Positions 7,353 to 12,642 of a stretch of DNA of 12,642 bases are shown here, in pieces. Made by a program: the position numbers and the translations under genes. The DNA is taken from contig JAYFOV010000036.1 in the NCBI GenBank assembly GCA_034928535.1, positions 1-12,642 of the forward strand, given 5' to 3'. How positions within the stretch are numbered: the stretch's first letter is position 1; every line of letters begins with the position of its first letter. Origin of the DNA: CAXXOK01 sp001604115 (lineage in GTDB: Bacteria > Bacillota > Clostridia > Christensenellales > Aristaeellaceae). The notes under the pieces are model-generated. The model worked only from the letters and a program-made list of their open reading frames with translations. It ran no database searches and was not told the origin of the DNA.

Positions 7353-8288
7353 TTATTTGACGATCAGCTGAGCAGAAACGTATTCCACCGGAACATCCGC
7401 AGCCAGATCGATCGGCGTGGCGTTCTTGACCATATCCACCAGCAGTTCCAGCGATTTGGCGCCGATGCCCGCAGGATCCTGCGCCACAGTGCCGGTCAGC
7501 TCGCCAGCCTTCACGGCGGCCACAGCATCGTCATTGCCGTCGGTGCCATACACCATCACGTCCGCGCCGGCAGCCTTCACGGCTTCCAAAGCGCCCATGG
7601 CCATGGTGTCGTTGCAGCAATAGATCGCCTTGAGGTCCGGGTGCTTGGTCAGGTAGTTGGTGGCGACGTCATACGCCTTGGTGCGATCCCAGTCCGCGGG
7701 TTGGCTTTCCACCAGCTCGATGTTGCTGGCAGCCTTGAAGGCTTCTTCTGCGCCGTTGCGGCGATCCAGACCGGAAGCGTTGCCCGCTTTGCCTTCGATG
7801 ATGGCCACTTTGCCACCGTCCGGGAGCTTGGCTACGATGTCATCCCCGGCGAGCTTGCCCACAGCCACGTTGTTGGTGGTTACAAAACCCATCACGTTGC
7901 CGCCGAGCGCCTTGAGAGCATCCACATCCACCTTCTCGTCAATGTTGACGACGTAGATGCCATCTTTCATGGCCTGCGCGATCACGTTGTTCAGGTTGGT
8001 GGGGCTCAAGGGCGCAACGCCGATGGCCTTGTAGCCTTTGCTGACCGCGTTTTCCAGAATGGTCAGCTGGCCTTCCACATCATCCTCGCTGTTGGCGGCG
8101 AAGATGTCTACCTTCACGCCCAGTTCTGTGGCTTTGGCTTCGATGCCCGTCTTCATGGTTTCCCAGAACGGATTGCCAAGGGTCTTGAGCACGATGGCGT
8201 ACTCTGCGTCGCCGCTCTCTGCGCTTGCGAAGCTGAACACGCTCAGGCACATCAGGGCAGCCAGTACCAACGAAATCAGTTTTTTCAT
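7353..8288 (-). CDS. alsB: D-allose-binding protein (ABC importer)
   Basis: This 311-residue exported sugar-binding protein delivers D-allose to AlsAC. Residues 1-23 form a signal peptide (KK, hydrophobic core, ASA cleavage site). There is no convincing lipobox: the only Cys there, residue 14, is preceded by ALM. The mature protein matches E. coli AlsB in many places: EYAIVLKTLGNPFW, VNIDEKVDVD, FVTTNNVAVG, IIEGKAGNASG, SQPADWDR and CNDTMAMGA, which separates it from ribose- and xylose-binding proteins. The start ATG 8288 has AAGGAGG 7 nt upstream. It is the first gene of the operon, about 150 nt downstream of the predicted transcription start. A strong stem-loop follows its stop. Confidence 0.95.
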   Translation of the reverse strand: MKKLISLVLAALMCLSVFSFASAESGDAEYAIVLKTLGNPFWETMKTGIEAKATELGVKVDIFAANSEDDVEGQLTILENAVSKGYKAIGVAPLSPTNLNNVIAQAMKDGIYVVNIDEKVDVDALKALGGNVMGFVTTNNVAVGKLAGDDIVAKLPDGGKVAIIEGKAGNASGLDRRNGAEEAFKAASNIELVESQPADWDRTKAYDVATNYLTKHPDLKAIYCCNDTMAMGALEAVKAAGADVMVYGTDGNDDAVAAVKAGELTGTVAQDPAGIGAKSLELLVDMVKNATPIDLAADVPVEYVSAQLIVK

Positions 8289-8342
8289 GGGTGTTCCTCC
8301 TTATACTTTGGCCTCCAAGGTTGCTTGGAAGGTACATCGTGC

Positions 8343-8362
8343 GTGAGTAATCGTTTACTCAC
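8343..8362. promoter_or_regulatory. operator 1 (LacI-type pseudo-palindrome)
   Basis: GTGAGTAATCGTTTACTCAC is palindromic except at the two positions beside the central CG. Its 16-base core GAGTAATCGTTTACTC (8345-8360) is identical in all three copies. It lies about +75 to +94 relative to the predicted start of the als transcript, where a bound repressor could block elongation. The central CG is typical of LacI-family operators. Confidence 0.85.
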
Positions 8363-8372
8363 CCTGTTCTGA

Positions 8373-8392
8373 AAGAGTAATCGTTTACTCAC
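8373..8392. promoter_or_regulatory. operator 2 (LacI-type pseudo-palindrome)
   Basis: It has the same 16-base core as operators 1 and 3 (8375-8390) and the same right flank AC as operator 1. Its centre is exactly 30 bp from the centre of operator 1, about three helical turns, so the two sites face the same side of the DNA. It lies about +45 to +64 relative to the predicted transcription start. Confidence 0.85.
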
Positions 8393-8443
8393 TCCGCACA
8401 TATGCCCCTTCGATGTGTCGATAGTACCACGCTTGATAGCCAA

Positions 8444-8472
8444 AGTATATATCAATATTTTGCACACGTCAA
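8444..8472 (-). promoter_or_regulatory. sigma-A promoter of the allose operon
   Basis: On the minus strand TTGACG (8472 to 8467) and TATACT (8449 to 8444) are spaced by exactly 17 bp. The start point is predicted near 8437, giving a leader of about 150 nt before alsB. Operators 1 and 2 lie downstream and operator 3 lies about 100 bp upstream. A weaker extended -10 (TGGTACTAT near 8423-8431) is a possible second start. Confidence 0.8.
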
Positions 8473-8497
8473 CTTCACCGCACCCTTTCCCTGCCCT

Positions 8498-8511
8498 TGT
8501 AAGCGCTCTAT
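8498..8511. promoter_or_regulatory. possible CcpA cre site
   Basis: TGTAAGCGCTCTAT fits the Bacillus cre consensus TGWAANCGNTNWCA at 12 of 14 positions. It is centred near -67 relative to the predicted als start, between the promoter and operator 3. Catabolite control would make sense for a secondary sugar, but the last two bases mismatch and the position is not a typical repression site. Confidence 0.3.
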
Positions 8512-8533
8512 ATCGCTTTTTTTGGCACTTTTC

Positions 8534-8553
8534 GTGAGTAATCGTTTACTCAT
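8534..8553. promoter_or_regulatory. operator 3 (LacI-type pseudo-palindrome, upstream)
   Basis: This is the third copy of the identical 16-base core (8536-8551), flanked by GT and AT. It lies about 100 bp upstream of the als transcription start. Its centre is 161 bp from operator 2 and 191 bp from operator 1. A repressor bridging this site and the downstream pair would enclose the promoter in a DNA loop, which is inferred from the arrangement. Confidence 0.82.
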
Positions 8554-8639
8554 CGCAAATTTTCGGAATATCTGTACACGGTGTCACGTGCCGCCCTGCG
8601 CTGAATTACAATCCAGCCCGCATGACCCATCCCTTTGCC

Positions 8640-8684
8640 AAAGCAACAAAGGAAGCGGCGTAATGCCGCTTCCTTTGTTGCTTT
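8640..8684. terminator. terminator hairpin after ftsH (possibly bidirectional)
   Basis: AAAGCAACAAAGGAAGCGGC (8640-8659) and its exact reverse complement (8665-8684) form a perfect 20-bp stem with a 5-nt loop. It starts 24 nt after the ftsH stop. The 3' arm ends in CTTTGTTGCTTT, but no longer U run follows, so it is a moderate rather than textbook intrinsic terminator. It separates ftsH from the als promoter region. Confidence 0.75.
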
Positions 8685-8708
8685 ATATCGCGTTTGCCAC
8701 TGCCCACC

Positions 8709-10559
8709 TCAGGCCAGCACTGCATCACCCTGCGTGTCATGTTCCTTGAGGATAGCATGGAACTCTTCCCCAGTGATGGTTTCCTTTTCCAGCAGGTGCT
8801 TCGCTAACCTGTCCATCAAGCTACGGTTGGCTTTCAGGATCTCTATGGCCTTCTGGTGTGCCTTGCGGATAATATCGCCCACCTCTGTATCTACCCGTGC
8901 GGCGGTATCCGAGCTGCATACCATGGAACCGTCGCTGCCCAGGTAAGGGTTCACAACCTGTTCCAACGCCACCATATCAAAGTGCTCACTCATGCCATAG
9001 CGCGTAACCATGGCGCGCGCGATGGCGGTGGCCTTTTCAATATCGTTGCTGGCTCCGGAGGTGATGGAGTTGAAAACCACTTCTTCTGCCGAGCGTCCTG
9101 CCGTAAGGATGGTCAGCTGATTGATCGCATCCTCCTTACTCATGAGCACGCGCTCCTCTTCCTCTACCTGCATGGTGTAGCCCAGTGCGCCGGAAGTGCG
9201 GGGAATGATCGTGATCTTGTGCACAGGCGCCGCATCCTTGAGCCGCGCAGCCACCAAGGCATGACCGATTTCGTGGTAAGCGATGACCTTCTTGTCCCGC
9301 TCGTTGATAACAGCACCTTTGCGCTGGTACCCGGCAATGACCAACTCCACGCTTTCCTCCAAGTCCGTCTGCGTGACCTTATCGCGCCCCATACGCACGG
9401 CTCGAAGCGCCGCTTCGTTGATGATGTTGGCCAGTTCCGCGCCGCTTGCACCGCTGGTGGCATGTCCAATGGTGGCAAAATCAATGTCCTCATCCATCCT
9501 GACGTCCTTGGCATGCACTTTGAGTATGGCAATGCGCCCTGCCAAATCTGGCAGCTCCACCGGGATGCGGCGGTCAAAGCGGCCAGGGCGTAGCAACGCC
9601 TTATCCAAACTGTCCGGACGGTTGGTCGCAGCCAAAATCACAACGCCCTTGGTGGCATCAAAGCCGTCCATCTCTGTAAGCAGCTGGTTCAAGGTCTGCT
9701 CGCGTTCATCGTTGCCCCCAATACCGCTGGCGTTGTCCCGCTTTTTGCCAATGGTATCGATCTCGTCAATAAACACAATGCACGGCGCTTTCTCCGTAGC
9801 CTGCTTGAACAGATCGCGCACCTTGGCGGCGCCCATGCCCACAAACATTTCCACAAACTCGCTGCCCGCCAGGGAGAAAAACGGTACCTTCGCCTCGCCC
9901 GCGACCGCTTTGGCCAGCAACGTTTTGCCGGTGCCCGGAGGGCCTACCAGCAATGCACCTTTGGGAAGCTTGGCACCAATATCCTTGTAGCGCTCCGGTT
10001 GGTGCAGAAAATCAACGATCTCCCGAAGCGCTTCCTTGGCTTCATCTTCACCCGCCACATCGGCAAATGTTTTGCCTGTCTGGGATTCGATGTAGATTTT
10101 CGCATTGCTTTTGCCAAAGGACAGCGCATTGCCCCCGCCCATCCGCTTGGTCATAAAGCGGGTGAGCACTTGGCCCATTGCCACAAAAAACACCAGCGGC
10201 AACACCCATGACATCAGAAATTCCATCAGCGGGGATGCCTGTGTGGGGATCTCCGCACGGAAAGTCGCTCCGCTGGTATAGAGACGATCCACCAAGGTAT
10301 CATCCGGCCAGCGTCCCGTGCGGTAATAGGTGAGCGCGCCATCGGCAGCCTTGGTGGTAAAAACGATCTGCGTATCATCCATGGATACTTCATAAATCTG
10401 TTTGTCATCCACCATTTTCAGGAACTCATTGTAGCCGACTTCGTTCACCTGTACGCGGTTGAGCGCCGGAAACACGAGCGCATTGAGCAACATCAGCACG
10501 ATCATGGCGATGATGTAGTAAAAAATCAGCGGCTTGCGCGGCGTTTGGGAAACCTTCAC
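8709..10559 (-). CDS. ftsH: FtsH-family membrane AAA+ zinc metalloprotease
   Basis: This membrane-anchored ATP-dependent protease degrades misfolded or regulatory membrane and cytoplasmic proteins as a hexamer. With the start used here it has 616 residues. Two membrane helices lie at about 11-31 and 112-132 around a short extracytoplasmic domain. The AAA+ module has Walker A GPPGTGKT (206-213), Walker B VFIDEID (262-268) and the second region of homology ATNRPDSLDKALLRPGRFDRR-type from 311. The peptidase has HEIGH (429-433; most FtsH have HEAGH) and the third zinc ligand Asp506 in SGASNDIE. The start is uncertain: GTG 10559 has GAAGAAGGG 5 nt upstream and gives a typical short basic N-terminus, while ATG 10583 and TTG 10652 are in frame with poor sites. 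It is a single-gene unit between two terminators. The peptidase segment PRTSGALGYTMQ resembles accessory Firmicutes FtsH paralogues, and none of the usual neighbours of housekeeping ftsH (tilS, hpt) is present. Confidence 0.95.
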   Translation of the reverse strand: MKVSQTPRKPLIFYYIIAMIVLMLLNALVFPALNRVQVNEVGYNEFLKMVDDKQIYEVSMDDTQIVFTTKAADGALTYYRTGRWPDDTLVDRLYTSGATFRAEIPTQASPLMEFLMSWVLPLVFFVAMGQVLTRFMTKRMGGGNALSFGKSNAKIYIESQTGKTFADVAGEDEAKEALREIVDFLHQPERYKDIGAKLPKGALLVGPPGTGKTLLAKAVAGEAKVPFFSLAGSEFVEMFVGMGAAKVRDLFKQATEKAPCIVFIDEIDTIGKKRDNASGIGGNDEREQTLNQLLTEMDGFDATKGVVILAATNRPDSLDKALLRPGRFDRRIPVELPDLAGRIAILKVHAKDVRMDEDIDFATIGHATSGASGAELANIINEAALRAVRMGRDKVTQTDLEESVELVIAGYQRKGAVINERDKKVIAYHEIGHALVAARLKDAAPVHKITIIPRTSGALGYTMQVEEEERVLMSKEDAINQLTILTAGRSAEEVVFNSITSGASNDIEKATAIARAMVTRYGMSEHFDMVALEQVVNPYLGSDGSMVCSSDTAARVDTEVGDIIRKAHQKAIEILKANRSLMDRLAKHLLEKETITGEEFHAILKEHDTQGDAVLA

Positions 10560-10607
10560 AATATCCCTTCTTCCATGATTCATTTCGGTTTCTATTTCCT
10601 GGATTCT

Positions 10608-10652
10608 TCGGGCATGCCCGATTCCCTGCCAGTCTTGATGCCGATGCATCAA
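10608..10652. repeat. two short palindromes upstream of ftsH
   Basis: TCGGGCATGCCCGA (10608-10621) is a perfect 14-bp palindrome, and TTGATGC-CGAT-GCATCAA (10635-10652) is a perfect 7-bp inverted repeat. Both lie in the ftsH leader or promoter region if translation starts at 10559. They could be regulator sites or RNA hairpins. They do not match the CIRCE element or a CtsR direct heptad repeat. No convincing ftsH promoter was found. Confidence 0.35.
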
Positions 10653-10680
10653 TGTTACAACATGCAGGTGAACTACATAT

Positions 10681-10714
10681 AAACGAAAAGCGAGCCTGCG
10701 AAACGCAAGCCCGC
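10681..10714 (-). terminator. intrinsic terminator of the sugar permease operon
   Basis: On the minus strand GCGGGCTTGCG, loop TTT and CGCAGGCTCGC form an 11-bp stem with two G-U pairs, followed by TTTTCGTTT. It starts 8 nt after the stop of the MalG-like gene and ends the two-permease transcript before ftsH. Confidence 0.8.
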
Positions 10715-10721
10715 CTTTGCC

Positions 10722-11594
10722 TCAACCTTTGACCGCCCCGGCCATCACGCCGCTCACAATGTATTTTTGACTGAAAAGGTAAAATAAGATGATCGGGATG
10801 ATCGCCAGCACCAGCGTTGCCATCATCGCGCCCATATCCACCGCGCCATAACCACCCTTGAGGTACTGCACCGCGATGGGGATGGTTTTATAGCGCTTGA
10901 TATCCAGCACCAGGTAGGGCAGCAGGTAGTCATTCCAGATCCACATGGTTTCCAAAATACCTGTGGAAATGTAGGTGGGCTGCAGGATGGGCAGCACGAT
11001 GCTGAAGAACGTGCGCAACGGCTGGCAACCGTCGATCATGGCGCTTTCTTCAATGGAAATAGGGCTGGATCGCATGAAGCCGCTGAACATGAACACCGCC
11101 AGTCCTGCGCCAAAGCCCAGATAGACCACCACGATGCCTAGCGGCGTGTTAAGCCCGATCACATTGGCGGTCTTGCTCAGCGTAAACATGACCATCTGAA
11201 AGGGCACCACCATGGAAAAGATGCAAAGCAGGTAGATCAGCTGGGTTGCCTTGCCCTGCACGCGGCTGATGAACCATGCACACATGGAGGTGCACAGCAG
11301 GATCACAAACACGGACAGCACTGTGATCACCAAACTCCACAGAAAAGCATCAAAAAAATTGGTCTTGGCAATGCCAGTTTCATAGTTGGCGGTGCCCACA
11401 TACATCTTGTCCAGCGGAAATGCAAAGGGCGCTCTGCTGATGTATCGGCGATCCTTAAAGCTGTTCATCAGGATCACGATCAGCGGATAGATGAAAACCA
11501 CGGACGCAGCCGAGAACACGACCGTCAACGCTGCATTGGCAAAACGCTTGCGCGCCGTCAGGCGGTGTTTGTGTGTCATGCCGATCTGTGCCAT
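10722..11594 (-). CDS. carbohydrate ABC transporter permease (MalG-like, CUT1)
   Basis: This 290-residue inner-membrane permease has about six membrane segments after a basic N-terminus. The EAA loop that docks the ATPase is clear: EESAMIDGCQPLRTFFSIVLP in the second half. The C-terminal GAVKG ending is typical of MalG-type subunits. It should form a heterodimer with the gene upstream and use a shared MsmX-type ATPase, as usual for Firmicutes CUT1 systems; no ATPase gene is present here. AAGGAGG lies 10 nt before the ATG, whose A is also the last base of the upstream stop (TAATG), so translation is coupled. The substrate cannot be told from the permeases. Confidence 0.92.
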   Translation of the reverse strand: MAQIGMTHKHRLTARKRFANAALTVVFSAASVVFIYPLIVILMNSFKDRRYISRAPFAFPLDKMYVGTANYETGIAKTNFFDAFLWSLVITVLSVFVILLCTSMCAWFISRVQGKATQLIYLLCIFSMVVPFQMVMFTLSKTANVIGLNTPLGIVVVYLGFGAGLAVFMFSGFMRSSPISIEESAMIDGCQPLRTFFSIVLPILQPTYISTGILETMWIWNDYLLPYLVLDIKRYKTIPIAVQYLKGGYGAVDMGAMMATLVLAIIPIILFYLFSQKYIVSGVMAGAVKG

Positions 11595-12442
11595 TATTGC
11601 TGCACCTCCTTGGAGCGGGTCAGGCGAAGTTGGATGAGCGCGATACCCACCACCAAAATGCAGAACACGACCGCCTTGGCCTGCCCCGCGCCCGCCCAGC
11701 CCGTGCGGCCATAGAAGGTGTCAAAGATGTTCAAGGCCAGCATTTGTGAGCGGGTGGAGGGCATGCCGTTGGTCAGTGCCAAGTTCTGGTCAAACAGTTT
11801 GAAACCATTGGTGATGGTCAAAAAGGTACAAATCGTGATGGATGGCATGAGCATGGGCAGCTTGACCCGCGTAAGGGTCTGCCATGCACTTGCACCGTCG
11901 ATGGCGGCCGCTTCCGTCAACTCTCCAGGGATGGCTTGTAAGCCTGAAATGTAAATGATCATCATGTAGCCGGTCTGCTGCCAGCACATGACCAGCATCA
12001 AACCCCAAAACCCGTACCACTCATTGGTGACCACTGTTACGCCGTAGTTAGCCAGCACGCCGTTGAGAATCACCTGCCACAACCAACCCAGCACAATGCC
12101 GCCGATCAGGTTGGGCATAAAGAACACTGTACGGAACAGGTTGGTGCCCCTAAAGCCACGCACCAGCAGCACCGCGACGGTCAGGCCCAGTAGGTTGATC
12201 AGCACAGTGGAAAGCACCGAAAACAGTGCCGTGTATCCCAGCGAGCGGACAAAGTTACTCGTGGGGTCGGTAAAGGCGCGCACATAGTTTGCAAATCCGG
12301 TAAACGTGGCATCAGAAATGGTTGTAAAATCACAGAACGAAAGGTACAGCCCCATCACGAACGGCACCAAAAACCCGATGCAGAATGCGATCATCGTCGG
12401 CAGGACGAAAATCGGCCAGTATTTCCTGATGGCTCTTTCCAC
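11594..12442 (-). CDS. carbohydrate ABC transporter permease (MalF-like, CUT1)
   Basis: This 282-residue membrane subunit has a hydrophobic N-terminal helix (about 10-32) and roughly six membrane segments. The EAA motif TEAAAIDGASAWQTLTRVKLP is in the second half and the family feature FFMPNLIGGIVLGWLWQ is near residue 110. The start is GTG 12442 with AGGGGA 7 nt upstream; no better ATG is in frame. It overlaps the MalG-like gene by one base. Together they import an unidentified sugar or oligosaccharide. The matching binding protein would normally precede this gene and so lies beyond the right edge. The gene has its own terminator and no als-type operator, so it is probably not part of the allose regulon. 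Confidence 0.92.
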   Translation of the reverse strand: MERAIRKYWPIFVLPTMIAFCIGFLVPFVMGLYLSFCDFTTISDATFTGFANYVRAFTDPTSNFVRSLGYTALFSVLSTVLINLLGLTVAVLLVRGFRGTNLFRTVFFMPNLIGGIVLGWLWQVILNGVLANYGVTVVTNEWYGFWGLMLVMCWQQTGYMMIIYISGLQAIPGELTEAAAIDGASAWQTLTRVKLPMLMPSITICTFLTITNGFKLFDQNLALTNGMPSTRSQMLALNIFDTFYGRTGWAGAGQAKAVVFCILVVGIALIQLRLTRSKEVQQ

Positions 12443-12476
12443 CCGATCATCCCCTTACAAAGGCTTGCGTTCCCCC

Positions 12477-12612
12477 TTGGAAACGCGGATGAAGCTGCGC
12501 TCTCTCCCGTGTCAGGAAGGGTTTCTCCATATAACTGGGAATCCCTCCCACGCCGGCATATCTTCTCTGATTTGCATTCGCCTGCAATGCGCAGCCTCAT
12601 CCGCGTTACCAA
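12477..12612. repeat. 24-bp imperfect inverted repeat upstream of the MalF-like gene
   Basis: Arms 12477-12500 and 12589-12612 are reverse complements at 22 of 24 positions with an 88-bp spacer. The spacer contains smaller self-complementary parts. No coding frame with a ribosome site was seen between 12443 and the right edge. As mRNA it would form a large closed stem upstream of the permease genes, possibly a 3' stabiliser for the missing binding-protein gene or a structured leader. Confidence 0.55.
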
Positions 12613-12622
12613 AACGCACGGC

Positions 12623-12642
12623 GGGGGGGGGGCGGGGGGGGG
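12623..12642. other. poly-G run at the window edge (probable sequencing artefact)
   Basis: Ten Gs, one C and nine Gs end the window. Nothing like this occurs elsewhere in the sequence. Runs of G at read and contig ends are a known artefact of two-colour Illumina chemistry when signal is lost. I treat this as an artefact and a likely contig end. Confidence 0.65.

Noticed and set aside
3844..8288. Assignment as a ribose (rbs) operon
   Set aside because: AlsB, AlsK and AlsE show segments specific to E. coli Als proteins, and a 3-epimerase of the AlsE type is not part of ribose catabolism. RpiB alone would have been ambiguous.
8343..8553. Three repeats considered as a small CRISPR array
   Set aside because: The copies are only 16-20 bp, irregularly spaced (30 and 161 bp centre to centre), pseudo-palindromic and placed around a promoter, with no cas genes.
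10716..10730. GGTCAAA-like CtsR heptad on the minus strand before ftsH
   Set aside because: It is the end of the MalG-like coding sequence (GAVKG and stop), and the second heptad is not intact.
12391..12612. Small minus-strand open frame overlapping the start of the MalF-like gene
   Set aside because: It crosses the long inverted repeat and overlaps a well-supported gene, with no recognisable features.

Overview
The window looks like a fragment of a Firmicutes (Clostridia-type) chromosome. The signs are strong AGGAGG-type ribosome binding sites, sigma-A style promoters (TTGACA-N17-TAATAT and TTGACG-N17-TATACT), intrinsic terminators, LacI/AraC regulation of sugar operons and CUT1/CUT2 sugar ABC transporters. 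Base composition is moderately GC-rich by eye. The left edge resembles an rRNA-operon leader and the right edge is a nearly pure G run. Assemblies often break at both kinds of place, so the window may be a whole short contig, possibly metagenomic. All 11 genes recognised lie on the minus strand, so the biological order runs from high to low coordinates.

Right part (about 12642 to 10681): two CUT1-type sugar permease genes (MalF-like, then MalG-like) that overlap by one base and end in a good intrinsic terminator. Their solute-binding protein is not in the window and would lie beyond the right edge. A long imperfect inverted repeat precedes the first permease.

Middle (10559 to 8640): a stand-alone FtsH membrane AAA+ metalloprotease, probably an accessory paralogue, closed by a perfect 20-bp hairpin.

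Main block (8553 to 220): a complete D-allose utilisation operon in the order alsB-alsA-alsC-alsE-alsK-rpiB, followed by an araC-family and a lacI-family regulator. AlsBAC is an ABC importer that brings in D-allose. AlsK phosphorylates it to D-allose 6-phosphate, RpiB isomerises this to D-allulose 6-phosphate, and AlsE epimerises that to fructose 6-phosphate for glycolysis. AlsB, AlsK and AlsE show allose-specific similarity to the E. coli Als proteins, not just generic ribose-type similarity. E. coli controls als with an RpiR-family protein; here a LacI protein and a YesN-like AraC protein sit at the operon end.

The 420-bp gap upstream of alsB carries one strong promoter and three copies of the same 16-bp pseudo-palindrome with a central CG, one upstream and two downstream of the promoter. 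These are very likely operators for the LacI protein and are compatible with repression by DNA looping plus roadblock. A terminator between rpiB and araC probably keeps regulator expression low. Two nested hairpin structures between alsB and alsA probably set an excess of binding protein over the rest of the importer.

The left 219 bp hold a strong leftward promoter followed by sequence like an rRNA leader/boxA, suggesting that a 16S rRNA gene begins just outside the window.
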